A stretch of DNA of 64,000 nucleotides from an uncultured bacterium (GCA_937890835.1 CALADF010000001.1:134953-198952), one strand, 5' to 3'; counted from the stretch's first letter, positions 9,348 through 18,788 are shown. Notes: a model not told the origin generated them from the sequence alone. Program-made: numbers and translations.

Positions 9348-10748
9348 ATGACTACAGTGGAAACCGATATGAAGAGGGCGACTTGCGACGTCTCCGAAAA
9401 GGGCGCGGCGCTCCGCGCTGCAGCTGAGGGCCGCTTCGAGGAGCTGCCCATCTACGATAAGGGGATCGAATGCGCATCGCGCGAGGAGATTCGCGCGATT
9501 CAGCTCGAGAAGCTCATCAAGCAGGTCGAGTGGACTTACGAGCACGTGGCGTACTACCGCGAGCGCATGGATGAGATGGGCGTCGCTCCCTCTGACATCA
9601 ACACGCTCGAAGACATCCGCAAGCTCCCCTTCACGGATAAGAAGGCGCTTCGCGATACGTTCCCCTTCGGCATGTTCGCCGTTCCGCTCGAAGAGGTCGT
9701 GGAGCTTCACGCCTCATCGGGTACGACGGGAAAGCCCGTGGTGGTCGGTTACACCGAGCATGACATGGCCGTTTGGGCCGAGTGCATCGCCCGGCTCGTT
9801 CAGATGGCGGGCGTCGTTCCCGGCGATCGTGCGCAGATGGCGTTCGGCTACGGCATGTTCACGGGCGGCTTCGGGCTCCACTACGGTCTGCAGAAACTCG
9901 GTTGCACGATGATTCCCGCAGGGTCGGGCAACACCGAGCGACATATCCAGATGATAGAGGACTACGGCACCACGGTGCTCATCTCCACGCCCTCCTACGC
10001 CATGCACATCTGCGAAGTTGGCGAGAAGATGGGGTTTAATTGGGAGAAGTCGACGTTGCGCGTCGGACTGTTCGGCGGGGAGCCGTGCCCTCCCGGGCTC
10101 AAGGCGGAAATCGAGAAGCGCATGCACATCGTGTGCACGGACAACTACGGCTTGACCGAGGTGATGGGGCCCGGCGTTTCGGGTGAGTGCCTTGCCGAGC
10201 GCTTCCAGCAGCATATCGCCGAGGATCATTTTCTTTGGGAGGTCGTCGATCCGCAGACCGGCGAGCCTGTGGCCGACGGGGAGATGGGCGAGCTCGTCTT
10301 GACGCCGCTCGACAAGCAGGCCATCCCCGTGCTTCGTTACCGCACGCACGATCTCACGCGCGTGTTCACCGAGCGTTGCGCATGCGGGCGCACCCATGCG
10401 CGCATGCAGAAGGTTCGCTCGCGCTGCGACGACATGCTCATCATTCGCGGCACCAACGTGTTCCCGAGCCAGGTCGAGGACGTCCTCGCAGGCATCGAGG
10501 AAGTCTCGACGCATTATCACATCGTCGTCGAGACGGTTAACGGCATGGATTCGATGACCGTGGAGGTCGAGCTGCGCCCCGAGGCTTTCTCGGATTCGTT
10601 CGAGAAGATGAACGCGCTCAGGCGGCGAATCGCCGACAAGCTCAAAGGCGTCCTGCTCGTCGGCGTGGGCGTCAAGCTCGTCGAGCCCGGCGGCATCGAA
10701 CGCGCGGTGGGCAAGGCAAAGCATGTCGACGATCTCCGTGCCAAATAA
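9348..10748 (+). CDS. Phenylacetate-CoA ligase family protein (second copy)
   Basis: This 466-residue PaaK-type ligase has the same signatures as the first copy: ASSGTTGKPVVVG, YGLTEVMGPGV, YRTHDLTR, CACGRTHARM, and RCDDMLIIRGTNVFPSQVE. It has an extra N-terminal arm of about 40 residues before the family fold. The Shine-Dalgarno GAGGGAG is a little far from ATG 9348; ATG 9369 is an alternative. It forms an operon with iorAB and ACT. The two ligases may differ in aryl side chain (phenyl, hydroxyphenyl or indolyl), which the sequence does not settle. The 3' end overlaps the next gene by 26 bases in another frame. Confidence 0.9.
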   Translation: MTTVETDMKRATCDVSEKGAALRAAAEGRFEELPIYDKGIECASREEIRAIQLEKLIKQVEWTYEHVAYYRERMDEMGVAPSDINTLEDIRKLPFTDKKALRDTFPFGMFAVPLEEVVELHASSGTTGKPVVVGYTEHDMAVWAECIARLVQMAGVVPGDRAQMAFGYGMFTGGFGLHYGLQKLGCTMIPAGSGNTERHIQMIEDYGTTVLISTPSYAMHICEVGEKMGFNWEKSTLRVGLFGGEPCPPGLKAEIEKRMHIVCTDNYGLTEVMGPGVSGECLAERFQQHIAEDHFLWEVVDPQTGEPVADGEMGELVLTPLDKQAIPVLRYRTHDLTRVFTERCACGRTHARMQKVRSRCDDMLIIRGTNVFPSQVEDVLAGIEEVSTHYHIVVETVNGMDSMTVEVELRPEAFSDSFEKMNALRRRIADKLKGVLLVGVGVKLVEPGGIERAVGKAKHVDDLRAK

Positions 10749-11691
10749 GGTCATCGGTCGATTCGCCCCGTCTCCGACGGGGCGAATGCATGCGGGCAAC
10801 ATCTTCGCCGCTTTGATGGCTTGGCTTATCGCTAAAAGCCAAGGAGGGGAGATCGTGCTTCGAATCGAGGACCTCGATCGCGCGAGATCCAAGCGGTGCT
10901 ATATCGACCAGGTGCAAAACGATTTCGAGCTGCTCGGCCTCACCTGGGATCGCGGACCGTTTTACCAACACGATCGCGACGGGGCGTATGAGGTCGCTTA
11001 CGAGATGTTGAAGGAGGCGCGTCTCGTCTACCCGTGCTTCTGCACGCGCGCCGACCTTCATGCCGCGAGCGCTCCGCATCGGGGCGAGAAGCTCGTGTAC
11101 CCCGGGACGTGCCGTTTTTTGAGCGAGTTCGAACGGGATCGGAAAACGCGCGAACTCCTCTCCGCGGGCGATCCGACTCGTATCGCCCCGGCCATGCGGC
11201 TTTGCGTGGACGACCGCGTCGTTTCGATCGACGATGTGCTCCAAGGTCGCTACGAGCAACGCCTCGATCGAGATTGCGGTGATTTTCTCATTCGGCGGAC
11301 AGACGGGGCGTTTGCCTACCAGCTCGCCGTCGTGGTCGACGACGCCGCCCAAGGGGTGAACTCGGTCGTGCGCGGCATCGACCTGCTTTGCTCTTCACCA
11401 CAGCAAGCGTATTTGCAGGATCTGCTCGGACTTCCTCGGGTGCGCTACGCGCACGTGCCGCTGTTCGTCGATGAATCGGGAAGGCGGTTGGCGAAGCGGA
11501 GCAAGTCCGCCGCCCTCGATGAGCTGCTTTCGCGTTTTGGGTCACCTGCGGGCGTCATCGGGCACATTGCGTTCACGGCGGGGCTTATCGAGTGCGATGA
11601 GCCTGTTATGCCCGATGAGCTGCTCGATGCGTTTTCCATCACCGCCGCTCGCTCGTTGCTCGAGGGGCGCATCGGCATCCCGTTCTCGTAA
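10723..11691 (+). CDS. gluQ: Glutamyl-Q tRNA(Asp) synthetase-like
   Basis: This 322-residue protein is a truncated class I glutamyl-tRNA synthetase without the anticodon-binding domain. It has the HIGH-type motif in FAPSPTGRMHAGN, a zinc site (CFC, then GTC about 25 residues later), and a KMSKS-like LAKRSKSAAL. GluQ enzymes attach glutamate to queuosine in tRNA(Asp). Starting with ATG at 10723 it overlaps the ligase gene by 26 bases, an unusually long overlap; no later start has a better site. A discriminating synthetase for tRNA(Glu) is less likely because the length is only 322 residues. Confidence 0.88.
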   Translation: MSTISVPNKVIGRFAPSPTGRMHAGNIFAALMAWLIAKSQGGEIVLRIEDLDRARSKRCYIDQVQNDFELLGLTWDRGPFYQHDRDGAYEVAYEMLKEARLVYPCFCTRADLHAASAPHRGEKLVYPGTCRFLSEFERDRKTRELLSAGDPTRIAPAMRLCVDDRVVSIDDVLQGRYEQRLDRDCGDFLIRRTDGAFAYQLAVVVDDAAQGVNSVVRGIDLLCSSPQQAYLQDLLGLPRVRYAHVPLFVDESGRRLAKRSKSAALDELLSRFGSPAGVIGHIAFTAGLIECDEPVMPDELLDAFSITAARSLLEGRIGIPFS

Positions 11692-11700
11692 AACGCGGGG

Positions 11701-12657
11701 CTACCAGGTGAGCGTTATCGCTGAGTTTCCCAACACGCAGGCTGCGTAAAACGCGCCGAGCACCACGTTGACGGTGCAGATCTGACTCATTGCCGCGATA
11801 CGCGTCTTCGCCTCGAGGGGGTTGGCGAACAGCGCTTTGAGGAAAGGGTAGGCGGCGAGCAGCATGAACGGCACGAGGACGATGCCGTGCGCGAACCAGA
11901 GGGCGACGATAGCCGCGATTGCGACGATCCACGTGACGACCAGCGCATGATAGAGCTTGCGAGCCCTTGTTCTGCCGATTTTGACCGACAGCGTCGATCG
12001 ATTCGCTTCGATGTCTTTTTCAACGTCGCAGGTGTTGTTGGTGAGCATGATGAGGCCGATGCCGATGATGACGGGCACGGACCAGATGAGCACGAGCGGT
12101 TCGAACTGCAGCGTGAGCACGTGATAACAGGCAAGCGGGATGAGCCCGCCCATGACGATGCCGCTCACGGCTTCGCCGATGGGCAGATATGATATCGGCG
12201 TTTTGCCGCCTGAGTACAGCACGACGATGACGGCTCCGACGGCGGCGATAGCCAGCGGAATCCATCCTGCGACGAGAATAGCGTAGATGCCGAGCAGGAA
12301 CGCGGCGCCGAGCATGCCGACCGCAAGCGCGAGCGCGCAGCGGGGATTGACGTTGTTGTAGACGAGGACGGCATCGGTCGGATCGACGTTGTCCTGCGCG
12401 GAATCGGAGCCTTTCACGTAATCGAAGTAATCGTTGAACGTGTTCACTGAAGATTGCATGAGCACGCAGATGACCAGCAGCGTGAGGCACAAGGATAGCG
12501 ACAGCGTGTCCGTTGAAGTTGCGGCGAAGGCCACCGCGCACAACGTCGACATGATGGATGCGGGCCAGGTGTGAGGTGCCGCAAGCTGCCATGCCATGCG
12601 GACGGTGAAGCGGGCGTGCGCGCTGCCGTTTTCCGCCGACTTCGGGCTGTTCGTCAT
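11701..12657 (-). CDS. menA: UbiA prenyltransferase, 1,4-dihydroxy-2-naphthoate prenyltransferase type
   Basis: This 318-residue membrane protein has about eight hydrophobic helices. The two aspartate-rich motifs of the UbiA family are visible: NTFNDYFDYVKG and CDVEKDIEANR. The segment DNVDPTDAVLVY after the first motif is the MenA-like insertion. The enzyme attaches a polyprenyl chain to dihydroxynaphthoate in menaquinone synthesis, which supplies the quinone used by anaerobic reductases such as those in this window. Start ATG at 12657; it lies 70 bases after the lipoprotein gene and is separated from it by a terminator. Confidence 0.85.
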   Translation of the reverse strand: MTNSPKSAENGSAHARFTVRMAWQLAAPHTWPASIMSTLCAVAFAATSTDTLSLSLCLTLLVICVLMQSSVNTFNDYFDYVKGSDSAQDNVDPTDAVLVYNNVNPRCALALAVGMLGAAFLLGIYAILVAGWIPLAIAAVGAVIVVLYSGGKTPISYLPIGEAVSGIVMGGLIPLACYHVLTLQFEPLVLIWSVPVIIGIGLIMLTNNTCDVEKDIEANRSTLSVKIGRTRARKLYHALVVTWIVAIAAIVALWFAHGIVLVPFMLLAAYPFLKALFANPLEAKTRIAAMSQICTVNVVLGAFYAACVLGNSAITLTW

Positions 12658-12674
12658 AAGGCGTGTCCTTTCTC

Positions 12675-12702
12675 AAAAAAACCGCCCGACGCATCGGGCG
12701 GT
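12675..12702 (-). terminator. Rho-independent terminator of the lipoprotein gene
   Basis: Read on the minus strand there is an 8-bp stem (CCGCCCGA / TCGGGCGG), a TGCG loop and a run of seven T. It lies between the lipoprotein stop and the menA start. Confidence 0.88.
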
Positions 12703-12729
12703 GTGAAGTCGAATTCGTCGTGCGCTGCG

Positions 12730-13296
12730 TCAGTTGGTGAGCATCGCCATGTTGACGTCGTGCAGCGCCGATTCGGCGGGCTTCCACGTCTTGTCGGTTT
12801 TATCGTACCGGATGATGAGGGGCGAGCACGTCGCCACGTCGATTTGCCTGAGGATTTCGACCATGGCATCGCCCGCAGCTTCGGCGCGCGCGGCGACCGA
12901 TTCCTTCGTGTTCGCGCTTTGGGCTGCGAGCGTCTCCTTTTCGCTCGTCAGGGCTGCGATATAGCTCGAATAACTCTTGCAGCTGATGGTCACGCTCGCT
13001 TGCGCCGTCTCCTCGTCGACGAGGATTTCGTCGATGGTGTAGTCGAAGCCTTCGAGATACATCCGCGCGAACTCGTCGGCGTTAACTCCGAAAACCCCGA
13101 GCTCATCGAGATTCATATCGTCGGCGAACATCGACACCGTTTCGGCGTCGTGGTTTTTGTAGCCGTCGAGCTCCTTCGCCAGCGCATCGCGTATGACCTG
13201 CTCGTCGGACTTCTCGGCGCATCCGGATAAGGCGATCAGCGCGCCTGCGGCGGCTGCGGCTATGATGATGAGGCTCAGTGCTCTGCGAATGCTCAC
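12730..13296 (-). CDS. Hypothetical lipoprotein
   Basis: This 188-residue protein has a signal peptide of about 20 residues (RRALSLIIIAAAAAGALI) and a lipobox ALSGC, so it should be lipid-anchored outside the membrane. The mature part is acidic, has a YLEGFDYTIDEILVDEE stretch, and resembles DUF5105/DUF4878-type small lipoproteins in layout. GTG at 13296 is chosen because AAGGAG lies six bases upstream; the frame stays open far beyond it only by chance. No function is known. It is transcribed alone and ends at a strong terminator. Confidence 0.8.
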   Translation of the reverse strand: MSIRRALSLIIIAAAAAGALIALSGCAEKSDEQVIRDALAKELDGYKNHDAETVSMFADDMNLDELGVFGVNADEFARMYLEGFDYTIDEILVDEETAQASVTISCKSYSSYIAALTSEKETLAAQSANTKESVAARAEAAGDAMVEILRQIDVATCSPLIIRYDKTDKTWKPAESALHDVNMAMLTN

Positions 13297-13419
13297 GTGA
13301 TGCTCCTTTTGGAATGGGCTGACGATTCCCGGGCGATATACAATAGTACTGCATCGTAGGTTCGTCGCCGTGCGCGTATCGGGAAGAGCGCGGCGTCTGC
13401 AAACAAGGGAGTGGTTGTG

Positions 13420-13959
13420 ATGAAACGTGTTCTCGTCGTGCATGCGAGCCCCAGAAGTGATGGAAACTCGAGCATGCTCGCACAGTCGTTCGTCCGCGGA
13501 GCCGAGGAGGCGGGCAACGTCGTTCGGGTCGTCGATGTCGGACGTGCCGATATCGCAGGTTGCAAGGCGTGCGAATTCTGCTTCAGCCACGAGGGCTCCT
13601 GCTGCCAGCAGGATGATATGCAGCGGTTTTACCCGCTTCTGCGCGAGTGCGACGTCCTCGTGTTCGCGACTCCCATGTACTTTTACAACTACCCCGCGCA
13701 GCTCCGGGCGTTTCAGGATCGCATGTTCTGCGGCATCGCCAAGCCGTTCGGCATCCCTGAGGTCGGCTTGTTGCTCTGCTTCGAGGACAAGGACGAGTCC
13801 ACGGCGCATCCGCTCGTCGATTCGTATCGCGTGTGCGCCGAATACTGCAAGCAGACCTCGATCGGCGAGGTTTTGGTGCCGGGTGTTTACGAAAAGGGCG
13901 CGATTGCGGGGAATCCCGGCTTAGAGCGCGCTTACGAGCTCGGTAAATCCATTCGTTAA
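13420..13959 (+). CDS. Flavodoxin-fold NAD(P)H-dependent FMN reductase
   Basis: This 179-residue protein has a phosphate-binding loop ASPRSDGNSSMLA, a cysteine-rich segment CKACEFCFSHEGSCCQQDD, and FATPMYFYNYPAQ, a layout typical of NADPH-dependent FMN reductases and iron-sulfur flavoproteins. The cysteines could bind an Fe-S cluster, but this is not certain. ATG at 13420 follows AAGGGA. It is divergent from the lipoprotein gene, sharing a roughly 120-bp promoter region. Its electron acceptor is unknown. Confidence 0.85.
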   Translation: MKRVLVVHASPRSDGNSSMLAQSFVRGAEEAGNVVRVVDVGRADIAGCKACEFCFSHEGSCCQQDDMQRFYPLLRECDVLVFATPMYFYNYPAQLRAFQDRMFCGIAKPFGIPEVGLLLCFEDKDESTAHPLVDSYRVCAEYCKQTSIGEVLVPGVYEKGAIAGNPGLERAYELGKSIR

Positions 13960-14274
13960 CGTGTTTGCTCCGACGTGGGATTGAGAAGGCGCTCTGCGGC
14001 GGTGTTGCGTCGCGGCGCGCCTTTCCTTTCCGCGAGCTTCAGATGGAGCGGGGGAAACGCGAACGTATGTCTGGTGTTTTTCGTGATGCTGTTTCGATGA
14101 TGCCCGGCATGTGGTAAAGTCAATCTTCGCGCGTTCGGGCCAGCGGGTTCTGGTCGAGGATAACCGCCTGTTGCGCGGCGTTTTCGCTGCGGGAGAACAC
14201 AGGGCTGCCAGGTGGCGTTTTCCCCGCGGGGGAGGCGCTGCCGCGCGTTGGAAACTACCATCGAAAGAGCGAAC
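13960..14274. other. Intergenic region
   Basis: No coding frame is convincing here. A loose stem AAGGCGC (13986-13992) with GCGCCTT (14017-14023), followed by TTCCTTTCC, may terminate the flavoprotein gene. The last 100 bases presumably hold the promoter of the topoisomerase pair. Confidence 0.4.
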
Positions 14275-16269
14275 ATGGCAAACACCACGGCCAATTACGG
14301 TAACGACAGTATTCGTCAGCTGAAAGACGAGGAGCGCGTTCGTCTACGCCCCGCCGTCATCTTCGGCTCGGACGGTCTTGACGGCTGCGCCCATGCGGCC
14401 TTTGAGATTCTTTCCAACTCGGTGGATGAGGCTCGTCAAGGTCACGGCGATCTCATCACCCTCACCGCTTTCGCCGATGGGTCCATCCAAGTCGAAGACA
14501 ACGGTCGCGGGTGCCCTCTGGACTGGAATCCCACGGAGAAGCGTTTCAACTGGGAGCTCGTCTTCTGCGAGCTGTACGCGGGCGGAAAATACAACAACAA
14601 TCAGGGCGGCGACTACGATTTCTCGTTGGGCACCAACGGTTTGGGATCGTGCGCCACGCAATACGCCTCCGAGTACATGGACGTTACCGTCTGGCGTGAC
14701 GGTAGCAAGTACTCGCTTCACTTCAAGAAGGGTAAAGTGGTCGGCGCCAAGAAGAAAGCCCTGATCGTCGAGCCCGCCGAGGACAGCAGAACCGGCACCA
14801 CCATCAAATGGCGCCCCGATCTCGAGGTATTCACCTCGATCGACATTCCTGCCGACTGGTATCGGGAGACCATGCGTCGCCAGGCGGTCGTCAACGCGAA
14901 CGTCACCTTCCGCCTGCGTCTCGAAGGCCCCGACGGTTTCACGGAGGAAGACTACTGCTACCCCAAGGGCATCGAGGACTACGTCTTCGAGAAGGTCGGC
15001 TCCGACTACCTGACCGAGCCGTTTGTCATCCAGGCCGATCGTCGCGGCCGCGATCGCGACGATCTTCCCGACTACAGCGTGAAGATCACCGCCTGCCTCT
15101 GCTTTTCCCGTACGTTCCAAATGCAGGAGTATTACCACAATTCATCATGGCTTGAAAACGGCGGATCGCCCGAGAAGGCCGCTCGCAGCGCGTTGACCAG
15201 CGCGCTTGACGCCTACATCAAGTCGCAGGACAAGTACACCAAAAACGAATCCGCCATCAAATGGCAGGACGTGCAGGACTGCCTGGTTTTGGTGACCAAC
15301 TGCTTCTCGACGCAGACCTCCTACGAGAACCAGACGAAAAAAGCCATCAACAACCGCTTCATCCAGCAGGCGATGACGGCGTTTTTCAAGGAGCGTCTCA
15401 CGACGTACCTTATCGAGAACAAGGATGCGGCCGACAAGATCGTCGAGCAGGTGCTCATCAACAAGCGTTCGCGCGAGAACGCTGAGAAAACCCGTCAAAG
15501 CATCAAGACGAATCTGCAGCAGAAAACCGATATGGCCAACCGCGTGCAGAAATTCATCGACTGCCGCTCGAAGGACAAGAGCCGTCGCGAAGTCTACATA
15601 GTAGAGGGCGACTCGGCGGCGGGCGCCATCAGAACCTCGCGCGACGCCGAGTTCCAGGGCGTCATGCCCGTTCGCGGTAAGATTCTCAACTGCTTGAAGG
15701 AGGATTACCCGCGTATCTTCAAGTCGGACATCATCATGGACTTGCTGCGGGTTCTCGGTTGCGGCGTCGAGGTCACCGACCGGCGCATGAAAAACCTCGG
15801 AACGTTCGATCTGGACAACCTGAACTGGAGCAAGGTCATCATCTGCACCGACGCCGACGTCGACGGATATCATATCCGCACGCTCATCCTCACCATGCTC
15901 TACCGCCTTGTCCCCACGCTCATCGATGAGGGTTTCGTCTATATCGCCGAATCGCCGCTTTACGAGATCAACTGCAAGGAGAAAACCTATTTCGCGTACA
16001 CGGAGCTCGAGAAGAACAACATCCTGAAGGAAATCGGCGATCAAAAATGCTCGATCAACCGCTCGAAAGGTCTTGGCGAGAATGATCCCGACATGATGTG
16101 GCTCACCACCATGAACCCTGAGACGCGCAGGTTGATCAAGGTGCAGCCCGAAGACGTCGCTACCATGGAAAGCATGTTCAACCTCCTGCTCGGCAACGAT
16201 GACGAAGGCCGTAAGAGGCATATCGCCGAGCACGGCAGGGAGTATCTCGATCAACTCGACCTGCAGTAA
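14275..16269 (+). CDS. Divergent type IIA topoisomerase, ATPase (GyrB/ParE-like) subunit
   Basis: This 664-residue protein has a GHKL ATPase domain with EILSNSVDEA and DNGRGCP, a transducer domain, and a Toprim domain with VEGDSAAGA and TDADVDG. With the next gene it forms a heterotetrameric DNA topoisomerase. It departs from usual GyrB in the ATP-lid region (FGSDGLDGCAHAAFEILSNS in place of the YIG-type start) and in EGDSAAGA, where GyrB has EGDSAGGSA. The catalytic Glu and the Mg-binding acidic residues remain. ATG at 14275 sits after GAAAGAG; an upstream in-frame start at 14212 lacks a good site. It is probably an extra enzyme beside gyrase. Confidence 0.88.
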   Translation: MANTTANYGNDSIRQLKDEERVRLRPAVIFGSDGLDGCAHAAFEILSNSVDEARQGHGDLITLTAFADGSIQVEDNGRGCPLDWNPTEKRFNWELVFCELYAGGKYNNNQGGDYDFSLGTNGLGSCATQYASEYMDVTVWRDGSKYSLHFKKGKVVGAKKKALIVEPAEDSRTGTTIKWRPDLEVFTSIDIPADWYRETMRRQAVVNANVTFRLRLEGPDGFTEEDYCYPKGIEDYVFEKVGSDYLTEPFVIQADRRGRDRDDLPDYSVKITACLCFSRTFQMQEYYHNSSWLENGGSPEKAARSALTSALDAYIKSQDKYTKNESAIKWQDVQDCLVLVTNCFSTQTSYENQTKKAINNRFIQQAMTAFFKERLTTYLIENKDAADKIVEQVLINKRSRENAEKTRQSIKTNLQQKTDMANRVQKFIDCRSKDKSRREVYIVEGDSAAGAIRTSRDAEFQGVMPVRGKILNCLKEDYPRIFKSDIIMDLLRVLGCGVEVTDRRMKNLGTFDLDNLNWSKVIICTDADVDGYHIRTLILTMLYRLVPTLIDEGFVYIAESPLYEINCKEKTYFAYTELEKNNILKEIGDQKCSINRSKGLGENDPDMMWLTTMNPETRRLIKVQPEDVATMESMFNLLLGNDDEGRKRHIAEHGREYLDQLDLQ

Positions 16270-16341
16270 CCATTTGAGAAACCGACGGGTCGCCGAAAGC
16301 GGCTCGCCTGACGGATCCGCTTTACGTAACAAGGGGAGAAC

Positions 16342-18588
16342 GTGGCAAAGAAGACCAAAACAGCACCGAAGAAAAAGCATGTGGACAACCCTAACGTCAT
16401 TGGCTTGCATTCGGAGGTGACCGAGCAGCCCATCACGCAGACTCTCGAGTCGAACTATATGCCCTATGCCATGAGCACCAACGTATCGCGCGCATTCCCG
16501 GAAATCGACGGCTTCAAGCCCTCGCATCGCAAGCTTCTCTACACCATGTACAAGATGGGTCTTTTAACCGGAGCCCGCCAGAAGAGCGCGAACATCGTCG
16601 GACAAACCATGAAGCTCAACCCTCATGGCGACAGCGCCATCTACGAAACCATGGTTCGTCTCGCCACGGGCAACGAGGCGCTGCTCGCGCCGTTCGTGGA
16701 GTCCAAGGGGAACTTCGGTAAGTACTACTCCGGGGACTTGAGCTACGCCGCCTCGCGTTACACCGAGGCAAAGCTTTCTCCCATCTGCGCCGAGATCTTC
16801 AAGGACATCGACAAGAACCCCGTCGACTTCATCGACAGCTACGACGGCGCCATGAAGGAGCCGCGTCTTTTGCCGACGACGTTTCCCAACATCCTCGTTT
16901 CCGCCAACAAAGGCATCGGCGTTGCCATGGCGTCGGATATCTGCGGTTTCAACCTCAACGAGACGTGCACGGCGACCATGCACTACCTCGAGGATCCCGA
17001 CTGCGACCTGATCGAGTACATGCCCGCCCCCGATTTCTCAACCGGCGGGGAGATCATCTACCGCCGCGAGGAGATGGAGCGCATCTTCAACACGGGCACG
17101 GGCAGCTTCCAGATTCGCTCGCGCTGGCGTTATCTGCCCGATGAGCGCATCATCGAGGTGTACGAGATCCCCTACACCACCAAAACCGACGTCATCATCG
17201 ATCGCATCGTGAAGCTTTCCAAGGAAGGCAAGGTGCGCGAGATCGCCGACATTCGCGACGAGACCGATCTTTCCGGCTTGCGCATCGCCATCGATCTCAA
17301 GCGGGGCGTTGATCCCGAGCAGCTTATGGCGAAGTTGTTCCGTTCCACCACGCTGCAGGATTCGTTCTCATGCAACTTCAACGTGCTAGTGGACGGGTAT
17401 CCGCGCGTCATGGGCGTTCGCGAGATCTTGCGGGAGTGGGTCGCATGGCGCGTGGACTCCACGCGTCGCCGCTTGAACTTCGACCTGGAGAAGAAAAGCG
17501 ATCGCCTGCATCTGCTTCACGGCTTGGAGGCCATCCTGCTCGACATCGACAAGGCCATCTCCATCATTCGCGGCACGAAGCTGGAATGCGACGTCGTGCC
17601 CAATCTCATGAAGGGCTTCGGGATCGACCAGGTTCAGGCGGAGTTCGTCGCGGAGATCAAGCTGCGCAACATCAACGAGGAATACATCCTCAACCGCACC
17701 AGGGACATCGAGAAGCTCGAGGGCGACATCGCGAAGCTGCGTGATGTTTTGAGCAGCGAGAAGAAGATCAAGCAGGTCATTCACGATGAGCTGGCTGCGG
17801 TGAATAAAAAGCATGTGATGCCGCGCAGAACGGGGCTGGTCGCGCCTTCGGAGATCGTCGAGGTGAATCTCGAGCCCGAGGTTGAGGAGTACCCCGTGAC
17901 CATGATGCTCTCGCGTGACGGGTATCTGAAGAAGATGACCGATCGCGTGCTGAGGAAGGCTTCGACGCTCAAGTACAAAGACGGCGACGAGCCGTTCATC
18001 GAGTTCGCTTCTTCGAACACCCACGACCTTCTTGTGTTCACCGATAAGTGCCAGGTGTACAAGTGCAAGGTCGCTGCGTTCGAGGACACGAAATCGGCTC
18101 AGCTCGGGTCGTATCTTCCCACCGACTTGGAGATGGATGCTGACGAATCCGTGACCTGGGTCATCGACCCTGAAGATTACACGGCCGACGCCCTGTACGT
18201 CTTCGAAGACGGTCGAGTGGCGCGTGTCGCGCTGTCAGGTTACGTCACCAAGACGAACCGCAAGCGCTTGAAGAACGCGATATACGGCGGCAGCAAGCTT
18301 TTGTTCGCGACGGTGTTGAAGGAGGATCGTGATCTCGCGCTTGTTTCAAGCGACAACCGCTTGGTCAATTTCAGCACGGCGCTTCTGAAGACCAAGACCA
18401 CGAACAGCACGCAAGGCGTTCGCGTGCTCACCGCCAAGGAAGGTCGCACGGTCGCCATGGTCGGCACTGCCGAGGAGTTCCTCGGCGCGGAGGCGCCGCT
18501 CGATAAGTTCCGCGCCGTGACGCTTCCGTCGTCGGGCGCGCCCATGAAGGAGTCGGATATGAAGAGCCTGTTCGACCTGGAGGGTTAG
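16342..18588 (+). CDS. Divergent type IIA topoisomerase, DNA cleavage (GyrA/ParC-like) subunit
   Basis: This 748-residue partner of the preceding gene starts at GTG 16342, eight bases after AAGGGGAG. The winged-helix core shows DGFKPSHRKLLYTM, NPHGDSAIYE and the catalytic pair Arg139-Tyr140 in YAASRYTEAKLS. A long coiled-coil tower follows (RDIEKLEGDIAKLRDVL). The C-terminal part is shorter and less repetitive than the GyrA beta-pinwheel, so a decatenase-like role is possible. The spacing of 72 bases to the ATPase gene indicates one operon. Confidence 0.9.
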   Translation: MAKKTKTAPKKKHVDNPNVIGLHSEVTEQPITQTLESNYMPYAMSTNVSRAFPEIDGFKPSHRKLLYTMYKMGLLTGARQKSANIVGQTMKLNPHGDSAIYETMVRLATGNEALLAPFVESKGNFGKYYSGDLSYAASRYTEAKLSPICAEIFKDIDKNPVDFIDSYDGAMKEPRLLPTTFPNILVSANKGIGVAMASDICGFNLNETCTATMHYLEDPDCDLIEYMPAPDFSTGGEIIYRREEMERIFNTGTGSFQIRSRWRYLPDERIIEVYEIPYTTKTDVIIDRIVKLSKEGKVREIADIRDETDLSGLRIAIDLKRGVDPEQLMAKLFRSTTLQDSFSCNFNVLVDGYPRVMGVREILREWVAWRVDSTRRRLNFDLEKKSDRLHLLHGLEAILLDIDKAISIIRGTKLECDVVPNLMKGFGIDQVQAEFVAEIKLRNINEEYILNRTRDIEKLEGDIAKLRDVLSSEKKIKQVIHDELAAVNKKHVMPRRTGLVAPSEIVEVNLEPEVEEYPVTMMLSRDGYLKKMTDRVLRKASTLKYKDGDEPFIEFASSNTHDLLVFTDKCQVYKCKVAAFEDTKSAQLGSYLPTDLEMDADESVTWVIDPEDYTADALYVFEDGRVARVALSGYVTKTNRKRLKNAIYGGSKLLFATVLKEDRDLALVSSDNRLVNFSTALLKTKTTNSTQGVRVLTAKEGRTVAMVGTAEEFLGAEAPLDKFRAVTLPSSGAPMKESDMKSLFDLEG

Positions 18589-18663
18589 ACCAGGTGTGTT
18601 GCGATGGCGCGCGCTGCGTTGCGGCGCGTTTCGTCAGTTGTTGACGGAACATGAAGGTCGCCC

Positions 18664-18688
18664 GAGCCCGCGGGCTCATGTTCTTAGA
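18664..18688 (+). terminator. Weak terminator-like palindrome after the topoisomerase genes
   Basis: GAGCCCGCGGGCTC (18664-18677) is a perfect palindrome followed by ATGTTCTT. It could end the topoisomerase transcript just before the disrupted phosphatase gene. Confidence 0.35.
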
Positions 18689-18701
18689 AGGAGTTTCGAG
18701 C

Positions 18702-18740
18702 ATGTTGAACATTCTGTTCGTATGCCACGGGAACATCTGA
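18702..18740 (+). pseudogene. 5' fragment of low-molecular-weight tyrosine phosphatase gene, left by island insertion
   Basis: After a good AAGGAG site (18688-18693) an ATG opens a 12-codon frame, MLNILFVCHGNI, then TGA. The last seven residues are identical to residues 5-11 of the intact phosphatase at 25718 (MHRIMFVCHGNICRS). The fragment therefore reads as the original start of that gene, cut after the P-loop codons by the integrated element. It is the left junction of the island and keeps the original ribosome binding site. Confidence 0.85.
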
Positions 18741-18744
18741 CGTT

Positions 18745-18788
18745 AAGGGCAAACCGCCTCATAAATGAGCGGTTTGTCCTTATCTTTT
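18745..18788 (+). terminator. Terminator at the left island border
   Basis: A 13-bp stem (AAGGGCAAACCGC with GCGGTTTGTCCTT, one G-U pair) with an 11-base loop is followed by ATCTTTT. It would stop read-through from the truncated phosphatase start into the island. Confidence 0.75.
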
